Positions 22,428 through 32,975 of a DNA stretch of 64,000 nucleotides are shown in pieces (the stretch's first letter is position 1; every line of letters begins with the position of its first letter). The stretch is taken from positions 15,972,501 to 16,036,500 of the forward strand of contig JAUMIR010000014.1 in assembly GCA_030847615.1 (NCBI GenBank), given 5' to 3'. Below the pieces are notes generated by a model. That model had not been told where the DNA came from, ran no database searches, and saw nothing but the letters and a program-made list of their open reading frames with translations. Origin of the DNA: Gambelia wislizenii (taxonomy: Eukaryota > Chordata > Lepidosauria > Squamata > Crotaphytidae). A program made the position numbers and the translations under genes.

Positions 22428-22999
22428 ACTAGTGTCTAGATCAAGGGAAGTAATAGTGCCGCTCTATTCTGTCTTGGTCAGACCTCACCTAGAATACTGT
22501 GTCCACTTCTGGGCACCACAATTCAAAAAGGATATTGACAAATTGGAGTGTGTGCAAAGAAGGGCGACTAAAATGGTGAAAGGTCTGGAAACCATGCCTT
22601 ATGAGGCAAGACTTAGGGAGCTGGGTATGTTTAGCCTGGAAAAAAGACGGTTAAGGGGCGATATGATAGCCCTGTTTAAGTATTTGAAGGGGTGTCACAT
22701 TGAGGATGGAGCAGGCTTGTTTTCTGCTGCTCCAGAGACTAGAACATGGAACAATGGGTGCAAGCTCCAGGAACAGAGATTCCACCTCAACATTAGGAGG
22801 AACTTTCTGACAGTAAGAGCTGTTCGGCAGTGGAACGCACTCCCTCGGAGCATGGTGGGGTCTCCTTCCTTGGAGGTCTTTAAACAGGGGCTGGATGGCC
22901 ATCTGTCGGGGATGCTTTGATTGTGTATTCCTGCATGGCAGGGGGTTGGACTGGATGGCCCTCGTGGTCTCTTCCAACTCTACAGTTCTATGATTCTAT
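22428..22999 (+). mobile_element. CR1 LINE 3' fragment, open frame retained
   Basis: 162 uninterrupted codons of the ORF2 C-terminus: [40 protein letters not shown], then [20 protein letters not shown] and GHLSGML at the natural stop. The 3' UTR and CTATGATTCTATAA terminus follow. 5'-truncated inside the segment after reverse transcriptase. Intact coding suggests a fairly recent insertion. Confidence 0.92.
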
Positions 23000-24012
23000 A
23001 ATAACAATAAATTGTATTTTCCTTCATCCTTGCTACATATTGGGATGCAAGGTGCTGCATTTATCGCTTGCTCTAAATTTCACACTATTAAAAAAAAAAC
23101 CCTCTCTCTTTTTTTAAAGTTTTTTTTTATTGAGAAGATATCGAAGATGCTGATCTTGGATATTGTTCTAATTTGATTTTCTTTTACTTTGTCTTATAGG
23201 TTGTTAAATGAAATGTCTGAATAAAAAGAAAATAAAAAATCACATCCCCCTGATTTGCACATTTATATGTGCAATTTACTTAATTTATTCGCTCCCCACC
23301 CCCAGCTAAATCATCTTTCTGGCTATTAGTGCTTTTTAAAAGTTGTGCACTTTTTAAAGCATTTTTATTTTAGAACACACCCACCGTTTTGTGTGCACTT
23401 GATTTCTTCCAAATGCCCCACATTTTAAACCTCACAAATGTGCCAGTGCTCTAGGCGACATGCACAGGTGCTACTTTCTGTGAGACTGTTGAGGATTTCT
23501 TCACATCTCTACTTTGAAATCACAAGATGGGGTGAGCGGGTGGAAGGGTAGGAGAACTAACTTACATCAAGTCTCGCCTTCTTCTCTCAGGAACTGAGTA
23601 GTTATGGCACTGCAATCGCTTGGCAATATAAACAGCCAAAGGCCAAAATATGTAGTCGGAGGAGGAAGATGGCAAAGAGCCCCTCACTGCTGGTGGGGGC
23701 ACAATGGGCCCCTGTTTTCTCAAGCCAACTGGGAGACTGGACTTGTAGCAGAACGTACCCTGCCTGAAGGTGTGTGCTTTCCTTACAAGGGTGGAGTTTG
23801 CTGATCTCGGTCTCCTTGGAAGTGTGCAAACAAGACAGAGAAAGCCTTCACTGTAGTGCTATGGTTAAGGGGGTGGCAATTTACTCTGAAAGCAGCAGGA
23901 CCCAGCCAACTCTCTGCAGACAGCTGAAGCCTTGGAGATGCTTCTCCAATGACAACCAAGGTTGCTCAGCTTTCGCTCCCAGCCCAGACTTGGTGGCTCA
24001 GCTTTCAGAGCA
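23000..24012. other. No gene recognised
   Basis: T-rich stretch at 23085-23135, otherwise unremarkable; two overlapping open frames at 23600-23830 lack any family signature. Confidence 0.4.
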
Positions 24013-24014
24013 GG

Positions 24015-24250
24015 TTCATAGAACCAGAGAACCTTAAAACTGGAAGGGAACAGATGAGCCATCTAGTCTAACCCCCTGCCATGCAGGAATACACATTTAG
24101 TTGTGTAACACAACTAAAGCACTCCTGCATCCAACTTTTGTTTAAAGACCTCCAAAGAAGGAGTGTCTACCACCCACCAAAGCAATCTATTCCGCCGCTG
24201 AACAGCTGTTACAGTAAAGAATTATTTTCCACTTGGTTCAACTTTCACTT
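24015..24250 (-). mobile_element. CR1 LINE 3' fragment, old
   Basis: The reverse strand matches the CR1 3' end: AGAATCA-like start degraded, CCCCCTGCCATGCAGGAATAC, TTTAAAGACCTCCAAAGAAGG, GAACAGCTGTTACAGTAA. Confidence 0.75.
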
Positions 24251-24257
24251 ACTAAGT

Positions 24258-24455
24258 CAAGTTGAGAGACATAGCTGTGTTAGTCTGTAGACTTTTTCGC
24301 AAGTGGTCAAAAAGAAGCTAGTAGCATAAACTTTCACAGATTCAGTCTACATCATCAGATGCACACTCAATCTATAAAGGCTCATGCTACAAACATATTT
24401 CTCTCAGTCAGTCTCAAAGGTGCTTACACGATCCTTTTGTTTGCTAAGTCAAAGA
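24258..24455 (+). repeat. V repeat
   Basis: ACATAGCTGTGTTAGTCTGTAG, CTTTCACAGATTCAGTCTACATC, ATCAGATGC, then the outward TCTCAAAGGTGCTTACACGATCC. A shorter piece is at 50178-50285. Class unknown to me; the phrases are widespread in reptile genomes as I recall. Confidence 0.5.
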
Positions 24456-24529
24456 TAACGAAGCTCTTTTAGACTGAGAGCAAAATTCAATTTCAGAGAG
24501 GTTTGGGGGGCACATTTAAGTGGAGAGGG

Positions 24530-24735
24530 AGTGTGTGTGTATGTGCCTTCAAGTCACCTGTTGACTTATGGTGACCCCATGATTTTGTATGGTTTTCATA
24601 GGCAAGGAATACTCAGAGGTGGTTTTGCCAGTTCCTTCCTCTGAAACAGAGCCAAGAGCACCTGGTACTCATTGGCAGTCTCTTAGCTTCCTGACCCTGC
24701 TTAACTTCCAAGATCAGACAGGATCTGGTTCCTTT
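24530..24735 (-). mobile_element. 5S-rRNA-derived SINE
   Basis: (GT)n then TATGTGCCTTCAAGTCACCTG at the tail side. On the reverse strand the 5S-like head is AGATCCTGTCTGATCTTGGAAG followed by GCAGGGTCAGGAAGC and GAGACTGCCAATGAG. Confidence 0.75.
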
Positions 24736-25045
24736 AGGGGATTTAGGCATGAAACCAGAACACCACCACCACCATAGTTGAGGTTAAAGCTCTAACTGCT
24801 GGTAACCTTAACTTTAGGAGAGGCCATTAAACACTTCAGAATGCAGGAAAAATTCTGCACAGTTGTTGGAAAAATAGCCAATGATGGTGTCATGGGGGAA
24901 AAGGTCTGGCCAGATTCAGACTGCAGCAGGGTAAGATTCAGACCTTCAGAGTGCAAGATTTAGATATAAACCCTGAAGTTCTCCACCACTCTTCTAAGTA
25001 GCCAAGGCTGCTGGCATTGATTCCAAAGGACATTTCATCTACCAG

Positions 25046-25285
25046 GGAGCCCTGGTGGTGCAGTGGTTAAATTCCAGTACTGCAGCCACAACATTGCAAG
25101 TTTGATCCCAAGGGCTCCAAGGTTCAATCAGCCTTCCATCCTTTCGTAGGTCATTGGAAACTGCTTAATGTGGTGTTTATGTGTAAAAGTGCTATCACTT
25201 AACAATTTGTAAGCCGCACTGAGAGCCTTTGTGGCTGAAGAGCGGGGTATAAATACCTAAAGAAATAAAGAAAATAAAGAATGCT
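25046..25285 (+). mobile_element. Sauria-type tRNA SINE
   Basis: GGAGCCCTGGTGGTGCAGTGG and TTAAAT-like A box, GCAAGTTTGATCCC as B box, TCAGCCTTCCATCCTTTCG, and GCGGGGTATAAATACC at the 3' end. Known: this 5' phrase is typical of the Sauria/ACA SINEs of squamates, whose tails pair with RTE/BovB LINEs. Confidence 0.75.
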
Positions 25286-25467
25286 ATGGTCTTGCTTTTC
25301 CTCCCAGATGCAAATGCAACAGGAGGTGTAGACTAATGTTCTCAAAAGGAACAGCTGTCCAAAAGGGCGGAAAGGAAAAAGATATAAGTGGGAATGTGTT
25401 TTGCACCTGCAAAGACCAATCTGCTATTGTTCCAAGGCCTCTTCACATGACTAGAGTTGCCAGGTAT

Positions 25468-25550
25468 CCCGTATTATAAGGGATGTCCCTTATTTCAGGG
25501 CTGGAAAGCCTATGCCTTATAGGGTTGTCCCGTATTATCATCATCATGAA
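25468..25550 (+). repeat. Outlying units of the CCCGTATTATAAGGGA repeat
   Basis: Two starts, CCCGTATTATAAGGGATGTCC near 25468 and GTCCCGTATTATC near 25526, related to the array at 25950-26262. Confidence 0.65.
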
Positions 25551-25949
25551 TGTTTACTATGCTAGCCAAAAGTCATGACAAGAAAATAAAAATAAATAAA
25601 ACATGTAAGATAAAAAGTACAAAAGCACAAAAGATACCCACAATTTTTCATGTAATGATCAAAGTGATTACCAAGCTGGTATAAAAAGTACAGACCTGAA
25701 TTTCTAGGTTATCAACATGAAAATCAATTTAATACTTTGAATTTCCATGACAATTTGTTGCAATTTTATCTAACTCTCTCTTTCAGATCTTTTTTGCAGC
25801 TAGGCCAAAAAGGGAGACCTTATGTGTTACATAAACATTGGCATCACTCAATAGAAATTGAACTGAATCTACCAGGAAAGTCCCACTACCAATTGTCAAC
25901 AAGGGTGTCAAAAGTCTCTCTCTGAGGTCACTATACACGGGACAGGTTA

Positions 25950-26262
25950 GCAAATATGTCCTGTATTATAAGGGACATCCCTTATTTGAGGGCCAGAAAG
26001 CTTGACAAGTGACCCATATTGTAAAGGATGTCCCTCATATGAAAGCTGGGAAGTCTGTCCCTTATGGAACCCTATACAGTGTCCCGTATTATAAGGGACA
26101 TCCCTTATTTGAGGGCCAGAAAGGTTGTCCCTTACAGAACTGGCAAGTGACCTATATTGTAAAGGATGTCCCTTATTTGAGAGATAGAAAGCTTGTCCCT
26201 TATAGTACCATCTGGTGTCCTTTATTATAATGGATGGCTCCCATTTGAGGTTTGGCAAGTTT
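25950..26262 (+). repeat. Two-phase tandem array
   Basis: Unit type A (GTCCCGTATTATAAGGGACA) starts at 25958, 26081 and, degraded, 26216. Type B (GACCTATATTGTAAAGGATG) starts at 26011 and 26149. Types alternate A-B-A-B-A with steps of 53, 70, 68 and 67 bp. Each unit carries a short palindrome (TCCCTTATAATACGGGA type). Confidence 0.75.
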
Positions 26263-26308
26263 TTTCTTTTTATCTAAACTAAACACACACACCCCTGCAA
26301 AATCCCAT

Positions 26309-26623
26309 ATGGGTTGAGTCTCCCTTACCCGGAATTCCAAAATCCAAATCCATAACATTTTTGAGCTCCGACATGATAGGGCATTTTATGTTTTATGCAT
26401 TTTATGATGGTTCAGTGCACACAAACTTAGTTTCATGCAACATTAAAAATATTGTGTATAAAACTACCTTCAGGCTATGTGCATAAAGTGTATATGAAAC
26501 ATAAATGAATTTTTTAAACTTCGGTCCCATCTCCAAGATATCTCATTATGTAAATGCAAGTATTCCAAAATCCAAAATACTTCTGGTCCCAAGCATTTTG
26601 TGTAAAAGGAAACTCAACCTGTA
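26309..26623 (-). mobile_element. T3 pogo/Tigger-like MITE, inverted copy
   Basis: Starts ATGGGTTGAGTCTCCCTTAC and ends AAACTCAACCTGTA; interior TTCTGGTCCCAAGCATTTTG. Same family as 4582-4921 in the other orientation. Confidence 0.7.
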
Positions 26624-26857
26624 TTGGGTGGTCTGGGCCCTTGCTAAAGACAGAAATGTGTGTATCATGTTATTTATGAATATGGACAATATGTTCATTT
26701 TACAGAGAAACACATGGCTAGGTTAACTGAAACCAATACTTTCATTTGGTGTTTTGGCAGAACACAAACTCAGTAATATCTCCCTCCAGATTGTCAACCC
26801 TACATGTCATAAATTTTGACTGTGCCTTATTGCTGTTTTAACAACTCAGCAACATTA

Positions 26858-27063
26858 CCACACAAGACAATTATAGCACTATGCTTCCACTTTAACGGCC
26901 CCAGCTGACTTTCTGGAATTCTGTGGTTTGTAGTTTTGTCAGGCAGTAGACAAATTCTCTGGTTGAGAATCCTCCCTGAACTACAAATCCCAGGATTCCA
27001 TAGAATGAAACCTTGCCACTTAAAAGTGGAATCATACTGCTGCAACTGTGCAGTGTAAAAAGG
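26858..27063 (+). mobile_element. F-family palindromic MITE, near complete
   Basis: CTTCCACTTTAACGGCCCCAGC on the left and CCACTTAAAAGTGGAATCATAC on the right form the arms; AACTACAAATCCCAGGATTCC is internal. hAT affiliation is only a guess. Confidence 0.6.
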
Positions 27064-27064
27064 G

Positions 27065-27660
27065 CCGCAGAGAAAAGGAGGCCAGAGAAGCAACTGATCA
27101 CATATTTCCAAACCAAAGCATTCTCCCCAGCCACAAATGTGATAAATCTGCTCTTTGGGATGAAGAAAAGCACCAGAAAATCTATGCTCCAAAATTCTAC
27201 AGCCAGCACATTCTGAAACACTAAGCCAGATTTTGCAATCTCATTGCTGGACAAACAACATATTTATAGCAAACTCCTTAGCTTTCCTTTTCCAAAAATG
27301 AATCCATGCTCCAGCAAATTGATGTGGTGTGCAATGTCCCTCTCACCACAGTAATCTGGTTCCTCCCTCTCTCCTTTACCACTTAGATGGTTCCCCCACC
27401 ACCCTTTTTGAGTACACTTCATACTCTTGATTGGAATGTGCCTGACCTTGGGAACCCAATCAATGCTACAACTGATGAAGGAGGTCATTATAGCCCTATA
27501 AAAGTTTCAGATAAAGAACACTGCCTGATTAATGCAACTCACAATCCAAACAGCCTCCCACTCCTACCCTAATTATGCATATAAGTTCAACAAGTTCAGT
27601 TGCAATGTGAATCTAGGCTGTATTGATAGGAATATAGTGTATATACAACATAGGAGTATA
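27065..27660. other. No gene recognised
   Basis: Open frames on both strands have no family resemblance or splice support. Confidence 0.4.
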
Positions 27661-27663
27661 GTA

Positions 27664-28019
27664 TACAGCTGTCCCTCCACATTTGCAGGTTAAGCATTCA
27701 CGGATTTAATTATTTGAAGATTACTAAATATTTTTCCTCCTGGCATTTTCTAGGTCCTCCAGTGTGATTCTATGGTATGCTTCTGCCAGAGGTTGACTGC
27801 AGAATTGTGCAGGAGGACCTACAAATGCCTAGGAATCTCTAGGCCCTCAAGTGTGACTCTATGGTCAACATGTGGTGGAAGCATACTGTGATGGAGGACC
27901 TAGAAAATGTCTAGAGAAGTGTTCTCTCAGGTTAAAGAAAATAACAGTGGGCCTATATTCACAGTTTTCCCATTTTCGCAGGGTTCCTCCACTCACGCAA
28001 GTTGAGGGCCGACTTATAC
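27664..28019 (+). mobile_element. T2-like MITE with internal inverted repeats
   Basis: Starts TACAGCTGTCCCTCCACATTTG. Repeated internal phrases are TAGGTCCTCCAGTGTGATTCTA, AGGAGGACCTAC and GGAGGACCTAGAAAATG in both orientations. It abuts a CR1 at its right side. Confidence 0.6.
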
Positions 28020-28515
28020 TGTCCAGATTAAGGGAAATATTAGTGCCACTTTTATCTGCAGTGGTCAGGCCTCACTTGGAATACTGTGTCGAGATCTGAA
28101 CATCCCAGTTCAAGAAGATATCGACAAGCTGGAATGTATCCAGAGAAAAGTGACAAAGACGATCAAAGGACTGAAAACCAGGCTTTATAAGGAATGACTT
28201 AAGGACGTGGGTATATTTAACTTGGAGAAGATGGGATAGCCATCTTTAAATATCTGAATATCCATCCTGTGGAAGATGGAACAAGCTTGTTTTCTGCTGC
28301 TCCATAGAGTAGAACATGAACCAATGGATTCAAATTAAAGAAAAGAAATTCCACCTAAACATTAAAAAACCTACTTGACTGCGGAAAGTGGCAGACTCCT
28401 TATCTTAAGGTCTTTAAACAGAGGTTGGATGGGCGTCTTTCAGGAGTGCTTGCCTTGCATGGAAGGAGATTGGACTAGATGTAGTCCCTTCCAACTCCAA
28501 AATTCTATGATAAGG
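28020..28515 (+). mobile_element. CR1 LINE 3' fragment, old
   Basis: TGTCCAGATTAAGGGAAATATT (for SRLREIL), GGTCAGGCCTCACTTGGAATA, then the 3' coding end with several deletions and AAAATTCTATGATAA. Confidence 0.8.
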
Positions 28516-28519
28516 GGAG

Positions 28520-28985
28520 AATAAACTGGACCCCAGCAGAAAGTTCAGCAATACCTTCCAGAAGCTTAGAAGAAATGGGGCAAGACTGACCTGAAACCTG
28601 ACATCCCACATTTCCCATCTCTGAAAGAGTAATGGATGATCTCACTGCTGTGGTTTCATGAGGAACACAATCTCTCAGCTCTTCCTCAAAGACACTTTGG
28701 AAAGGTCAAAGGGTCTTGTCAACACTTTCATCTGTGCTGCAGAGACATCACAGGCCAAGGGTGGAGAACCTCCTTCAGCCTGAGGGCCAACATCACTGCC
28801 AGAGAAAATCTCTGGGGCCACATTCTAGTTATGGGTGGGGCTAAAGGGAAAAGGGGTGAGGCTAAGGCTTCCAGATCTCAGTTCTTGGCTCCGAGTCTCA
28901 GAACCTGGACTCTCTTCTTCAGTGCTCAAGGTGAGGGGGAGGCATTTCAGGGTGAGAGAACTGCCTTGAAAAGAGTGGGGGGAGA
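28520..28985. other. No gene recognised
   Basis: An open frame from 28636 runs on into the H element; no domain is visible. Confidence 0.35.
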
Positions 28986-28989
28986 GCAT

Positions 28990-29562
28990 GGGCTTGTCTA
29001 TATGGTGAAAAAAAACCTAATGGCAATTGCATGGAAGGTGATCTGTACAAACAGGTATTTGCATAAATCATCCAGAAGGGGGGCAGCCAAATCCACCTTG
29101 AACTCTGTGTGGGAAGCATCCGGGGCTTCTCCCAGATTTTTTAAAAAGCTCCATACAACATGTGTTAGGACAATTGGATTCACGTTGGTGTGAACAGGCA
29201 GAGTAAATCTGATGGCTAGATGAGTATGGGGGCAGCATTGGCTAGCAAACAAGGAAAGCACCTGCTGCCACCATGTTGGAATTTCAGCTAAGTGAGGGTC
29301 CAGGAAGTCAATAAAATGGCAATCTTATACTCCCCTCCTCTTTTGTAAATACGAAATATCGTACGCGTGCACCATGGTAAACTGTTTTTTAAAAAATGGC
29401 GGTGGCAGATTTAAAAGAGTAAATCACTCACGGCTGCCATCTTGGCTAGGGGGCATGTGAAGTTTAGGGGAGCTCTTTTGACCATTAGGACAGGTTGCAA
29501 CACTGTGAATGGCTGCTTCTTCAAGGAGATCATATTTTCCTCCCTTGTATATAGACAAGCCC
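28990..29562 (+). mobile_element. H MITE
   Basis: Termini GGGCTTGTCTATATGG and TATATAGACAAGCCC are matching inverted repeats. The body is more diverged from other H copies but shares GCTGCCATCTTGGC and GGACAGGTTGC-type phrases. Confidence 0.65.
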
Positions 29563-29819
29563 TTTGTATGTGTATTCTTCATGTAGAGTTGGTCTTTTTA
29601 AAATTTTAATAGCATAGTCAAATAATGATATTGTGATGGTGGCCCCTAAGGGAGAGAAGAGCAGCCAGGCACAGCCCTATCATGCTATGGCCTCAGCAGT
29701 TGGTGAGAAACTCTCCTTCTGGATTTCAACTGCCACTGTTCTGGCCTCTGAGGGAGAGAAGAGCAGCCAGCATCTGCTGGACTTAAATCACCCCCTCCAC
29801 TGCTATACTCTTCCCTTGT

Positions 29820-29880
29820 GTGTCCTATTTTATTTTGGTTGAAGGGTGGGGTATAAATACCTTATATAAATAAGCAAGCA
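29820..29880 (+). mobile_element. L2-like LINE 3' tail
   Basis: AAGGGTGGGGTATAAATACC followed by AAATAAGCAAGCAAGC is the recurrent LINE/SINE terminal tail. Too short to classify firmly. Confidence 0.4.
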
Positions 29881-29882
29881 AG

Positions 29883-30478
29883 CAAACACAAATCAAGGCA
29901 CACGAGAGACACTGCAGACTGGGCCAGCCAGAAAAATCAACAGTAGCAGAACATGTGATAAACCAACCTGGACAAGAAATGTTATTTGAAAACACCAAAA
30001 TTCTGGACCAGGCCAACAACTATCATGTCAGAATGCACAGGGAAGCTATAGAAATCCACCAACACCAGGACAACTTGAACAGGAAAGAAGAAACCCTCAA
30101 AGTAAACAAAGTTTGGCTACCAGTCCTGAAAAACACCAAAATCAAAACTCAACACATGCAAATGAACTTCACCCAGGGACAGGAAGACTCCCAACAGTCA
30201 ATGGACCATTAGCCAAACAGACATTAATCCTCCTTGCATATCTCCCCCCAGGAATTAGCCGTTCAAATACACAAATTTACATAATCCTGTCCAACAGGGA
30301 CTCACAGTATATAAACCCCCCACACCCCTACGCCACCATTCTCTGAAGATGCCAGCCAGTGACGCAGGCAAAACATCAGGAATAAACTCTTCCAGAACAT
30401 GGCCTCACAGCCTAGAAAAATCCCACGAAAAACGTATGGATGCTGGCCGTGAAAGTGTTCGATTTCACAAACCTTTTC
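29883..30478 (+). mobile_element. Penelope-like element, 3' part
   Basis: The coding remnant includes EILDQANNYHV-like text (TTCTGGACCAGGCCAACAAC), CACAGGGAAGCTATAGAAAT and GAAGAAACCCTCAAAGTAAAC. These match the GIY-YIG endonuclease C-terminal section better kept at 41579. The 3' terminal region has TATATAAACCCC, CTCTGAAGATGCCAGCC and ends TCGATTTCACAA. Frameshifted. Confidence 0.7.
30343..30377 (+). ncRNA. Hammerhead-ribozyme-like motif in Penelope terminus (copy 1)
   Basis: CTGAAGA (core CUGANGA) at 30343-30349, then a stem II GCCAGC/GCAGGC (30351-30356 with 30364-30369, one A-A mismatch, loop of seven), then AAAAC and ATC. The bases expected as CGAAAC-GTC read CAAAAC-ATC, as two CpG decays would give. 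Probably inactive now. Confidence 0.45.
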
Positions 30479-30479
30479 T

Positions 30480-31000
30480 TTCTCCAACTGGATTCTCATC
30501 TCTAACATCTGTCCAGGACTATCTATCAGTGGGTTTAGGATCTTGATGAGTTTTTAAATGTAACTATTATTGTTTTCTCTTAACATTTTTGTAACAATAC
30601 AAAAAATCTATGCCTCAGGACTTATGCAGCTCAGTTCTTAATACAAACAATTGTAAACGGTATTGGTCTTTGATACATTTTGTTCTCTTCTTGACTTTTT
30701 CTGGTTATATCCTTATGTCTTAGCTGCATAGCTAACACCTTAATATATCTTGTTTGGCTCCCAAGTCAATATTATTGACAGTTGCATGTCCATTAAAATA
30801 GGTTTTTCCAAAACTTCAGCTGGTTTTGCTGTGGACACCAAGGGATGACTCTTCCTGGGCAAACAGAATGAATTGATACCAGAGTGAAACAAAGTTGTCA
30901 TGCTGGTTTTCATCAGACAAGGACCTTAATGTGTCAACTTTGCAAGCAGGGCAGTACACCGTACCCTGTTAAGCCGGTCTCTAAAAGACAGGTTTATATG
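30480..31000. other. No gene recognised
   Basis: AT-rich, nothing assigned. Confidence 0.4.
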
Positions 31001-31004
31001 CTCC

Positions 31005-31139
31005 AGATTTGGTAGGGACAGTACCAATTAACCCAGTGCCACCACACTTTTTCAGCTGCTTTTAAAAGATTTTGCTTTTTTTCCAGCTGCTTTTAAAAGA
31101 TCTTGGTTTCTCTTTCCTCTTCCCATTCTCTCCCTTTTT
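31005..31139 (-). repeat. U repeat, left part (split by CR1)
   Basis: The reverse strand of U: GGACAGTACCAATTAACCCAG, TTTTTCAGCTGCTTTTAAAAGA. The block TTTCCAGCTGCTTTTAAAAGAT is tandemly duplicated. It continues at 31688 after the CR1 insertion. Confidence 0.6.
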
Positions 31140-31687
31140 TCATTAATAGGAGTATAGTGTCTAGATCAAGGGAAATAATAGTGCCACTCTATTCTGCTTT
31201 GGTCAGACCTCACCTGGCATACAGTGTCCAGTTCTGGGCACCACAATTCAGGAAGGATATGGACAAGCTGGAACGTGTCCAGAGGAGGGCAACCAAAATG
31301 GTTAAAGATCTGGAAGCCATGTGCTATGAGGAGTGGCTTAGGGAGCTGGGTATGTTTGTCTGGAGAAGAGAAGGTTGAGAGGGGACATGATAGCCATGTT
31401 TAAATATTTGTAGGGATGTCATATTGAGGATGGAGCAAGCTTGTTTTCTGCTGCTCCAGAGACTAGGACACGGAGCAATGGGTTCAAAGTACAGGAAAAG
31501 AGATTCCACCTAAACATTAGGAAGAACTTCCTGATAGTAAGAGCTGTTTGGAAGTGGAATACACTGCCTGGGACTATGGTGGAGTCTCCTTCTTTGGAGG
31601 TTTTTAAATAGAGGCTGGATGGCCATCTGTGGGGAATGCTATGATTGTGTATTCCTGCATGGCAGGGGTTTGTATGATTCTATGATT
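31140..31687 (+). mobile_element. CR1 LINE 3' fragment nested in U repeat
   Basis: Begins at the [19 protein letters not shown] segment, has [12 protein letters not shown] and a frameshift after MFVWRREG, resumes with the usual [14 protein letters not shown] and 3' UTR, ending TATGATTCTATGATT. It interrupts the reverse-strand U repeat. Confidence 0.88.
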
Positions 31688-31800
31688 ATCTGGCTTACTT
31701 CAATTGGCACAACCTGATTTTAAAGTGCAAAAGTATTGCGTAACTCGGTAGGGGACAATAGGGGACAGAATCTTGCCCTCCCCAATAGGCTCAGGCGAAC
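31688..31800 (-). repeat. U repeat, right part (split by CR1)
   Basis: GGCTTACTTCAATTGGCAC, TAAAGTGCAAAAGTA and CCTCCCCAATAGGCTCAGGC continue U in reverse orientation. Confidence 0.55.
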
Positions 31801-32024
31801 GCACACAGAATAAAGTGCAACCTGCAGATTCAACCCACTGCAGATTCAAATGTACAGTATACAATAAATTTGGATCTGTGGTGGGGAGCACACCAGCTAC
31901 TTCTGCCTTTGAGGCAGAGGGGTTCCTTCACAAGGCAAGGGCTTGCCCCTGCTTCCATTACTAACCTATATCGTTTTTAAAATGGACTTATAGGGCTCAC
32001 AGTCTCTCTCTCTCTCTTGAGGGC

Positions 32025-32412
32025 AGTACATGTGAAAACGATCTAGGAGTCTTAGTGGACCACAAGCTGAACATGAGTCAGCAGTGTGATGCAGCAGCTA
32101 AAAAAGTTAATGTGATTCTAGGCTGCATTAATAGGAGTATAGTGTCTAGATCAAGGGAAGTACAATTCAGGAAGGATATTGAGAAGCTGGAATGTATCCA
32201 GAGGAGGGCAACCAGGATGGTGGGTGGTCCAGAAGCCATGCCCTATGAGGAGCTGAATACGCTGCCTCATAGTGTGGTGGAGTCTCCTTCTTTGGAGGTT
32301 TTTAAACAGAGGCTGGATGGCCATCTGGCGCAAATGATTTTATTGTGTATTCCTGCATGGCAGGGGGTTGGACTGGATGGCCCTTGAGGTCTCTTCCAAC
32401 TCTATGATTGTA
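32025..32412 (+). mobile_element. CR1 fragment with two internal deletions
   Basis: Codes [20 protein letters not shown] and [12 protein letters not shown], then jumps to QFRKDIEKLECIQRRATRMV, then from MPYEEL directly to [20 protein letters not shown]. Both jumps preserve frame, giving a 110-codon open frame. The 3' UTR and CTATGATTGTATGATTTG end follow. Confidence 0.85.
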
Positions 32413-32414
32413 TG

Positions 32415-32810
32415 ATTTGATCTCACAAGACTTGTAGAGAGACTGCAAATGCAAGTCCATATTAAAAATGGTGTAGGGCAGCAGAGGAGGCGGAGGCGGC
32501 AAATAATCAGCAAATAATCAAATCCGCAAAAGATAAAGCTGTGAACGTGGAGAGACGACTGTACTGTGAAATGCCACCCCATGGAAGCCTGCCAGGCACT
32601 AACAATGTCCTTATTCGTTGACAAGTTAAAACCTAGCAGTTCATTGATTCATTTGGAGCCTAGAGAAACTCTGGCATGTTTTTCGGCCCTTTACTTGGTG
32701 GCTTTCTTTTTGTTTGTGTTGTTCGTTTGGTTGCAATGGTTTTGAGTTGATTTTATCCCAACCATGGAACTGTTAATACAAGACAAGTTAGAAATACTTT
32801 AATAACTACT
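32415..32810. other. No gene recognised
   Basis: Nothing assigned. Confidence 0.4.
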
Positions 32811-32812
32811 AC

Positions 32813-32975
32813 TACAGTTATCCCTCCGTATCCACGGATTTGGTATCCACAGACTTAGGTATTCACAGTTTGAAAATATTCTTTAAAAAATAATAATCCA
32901 AAAAGCAAACCTTGATTTTGCCATCTTATATAAGGAACACCATTTTGCTATGCCATTGCATATAATGGGACTTGA
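32813..32975 (+). mobile_element. T1 MITE, left part (split by CR1)
   Basis: TACAGTTATCCCTCCGTATCC through CCATTTTGCTATGCCATTGC to GGGACTTGAG, as in 14214-14454. The remaining part resumes at 33791. Confidence 0.8.

Noticed and set aside
25950..26262. Possible CRISPR array
   Set aside because: Steps vary from 53 to 70 bp, the 'spacers' are themselves repeats, and the context is a vertebrate genome.
28636..29193. A 185-codon plus-strand frame
   Set aside because: It runs across the boundary of an H element and has no domain; probably chance.
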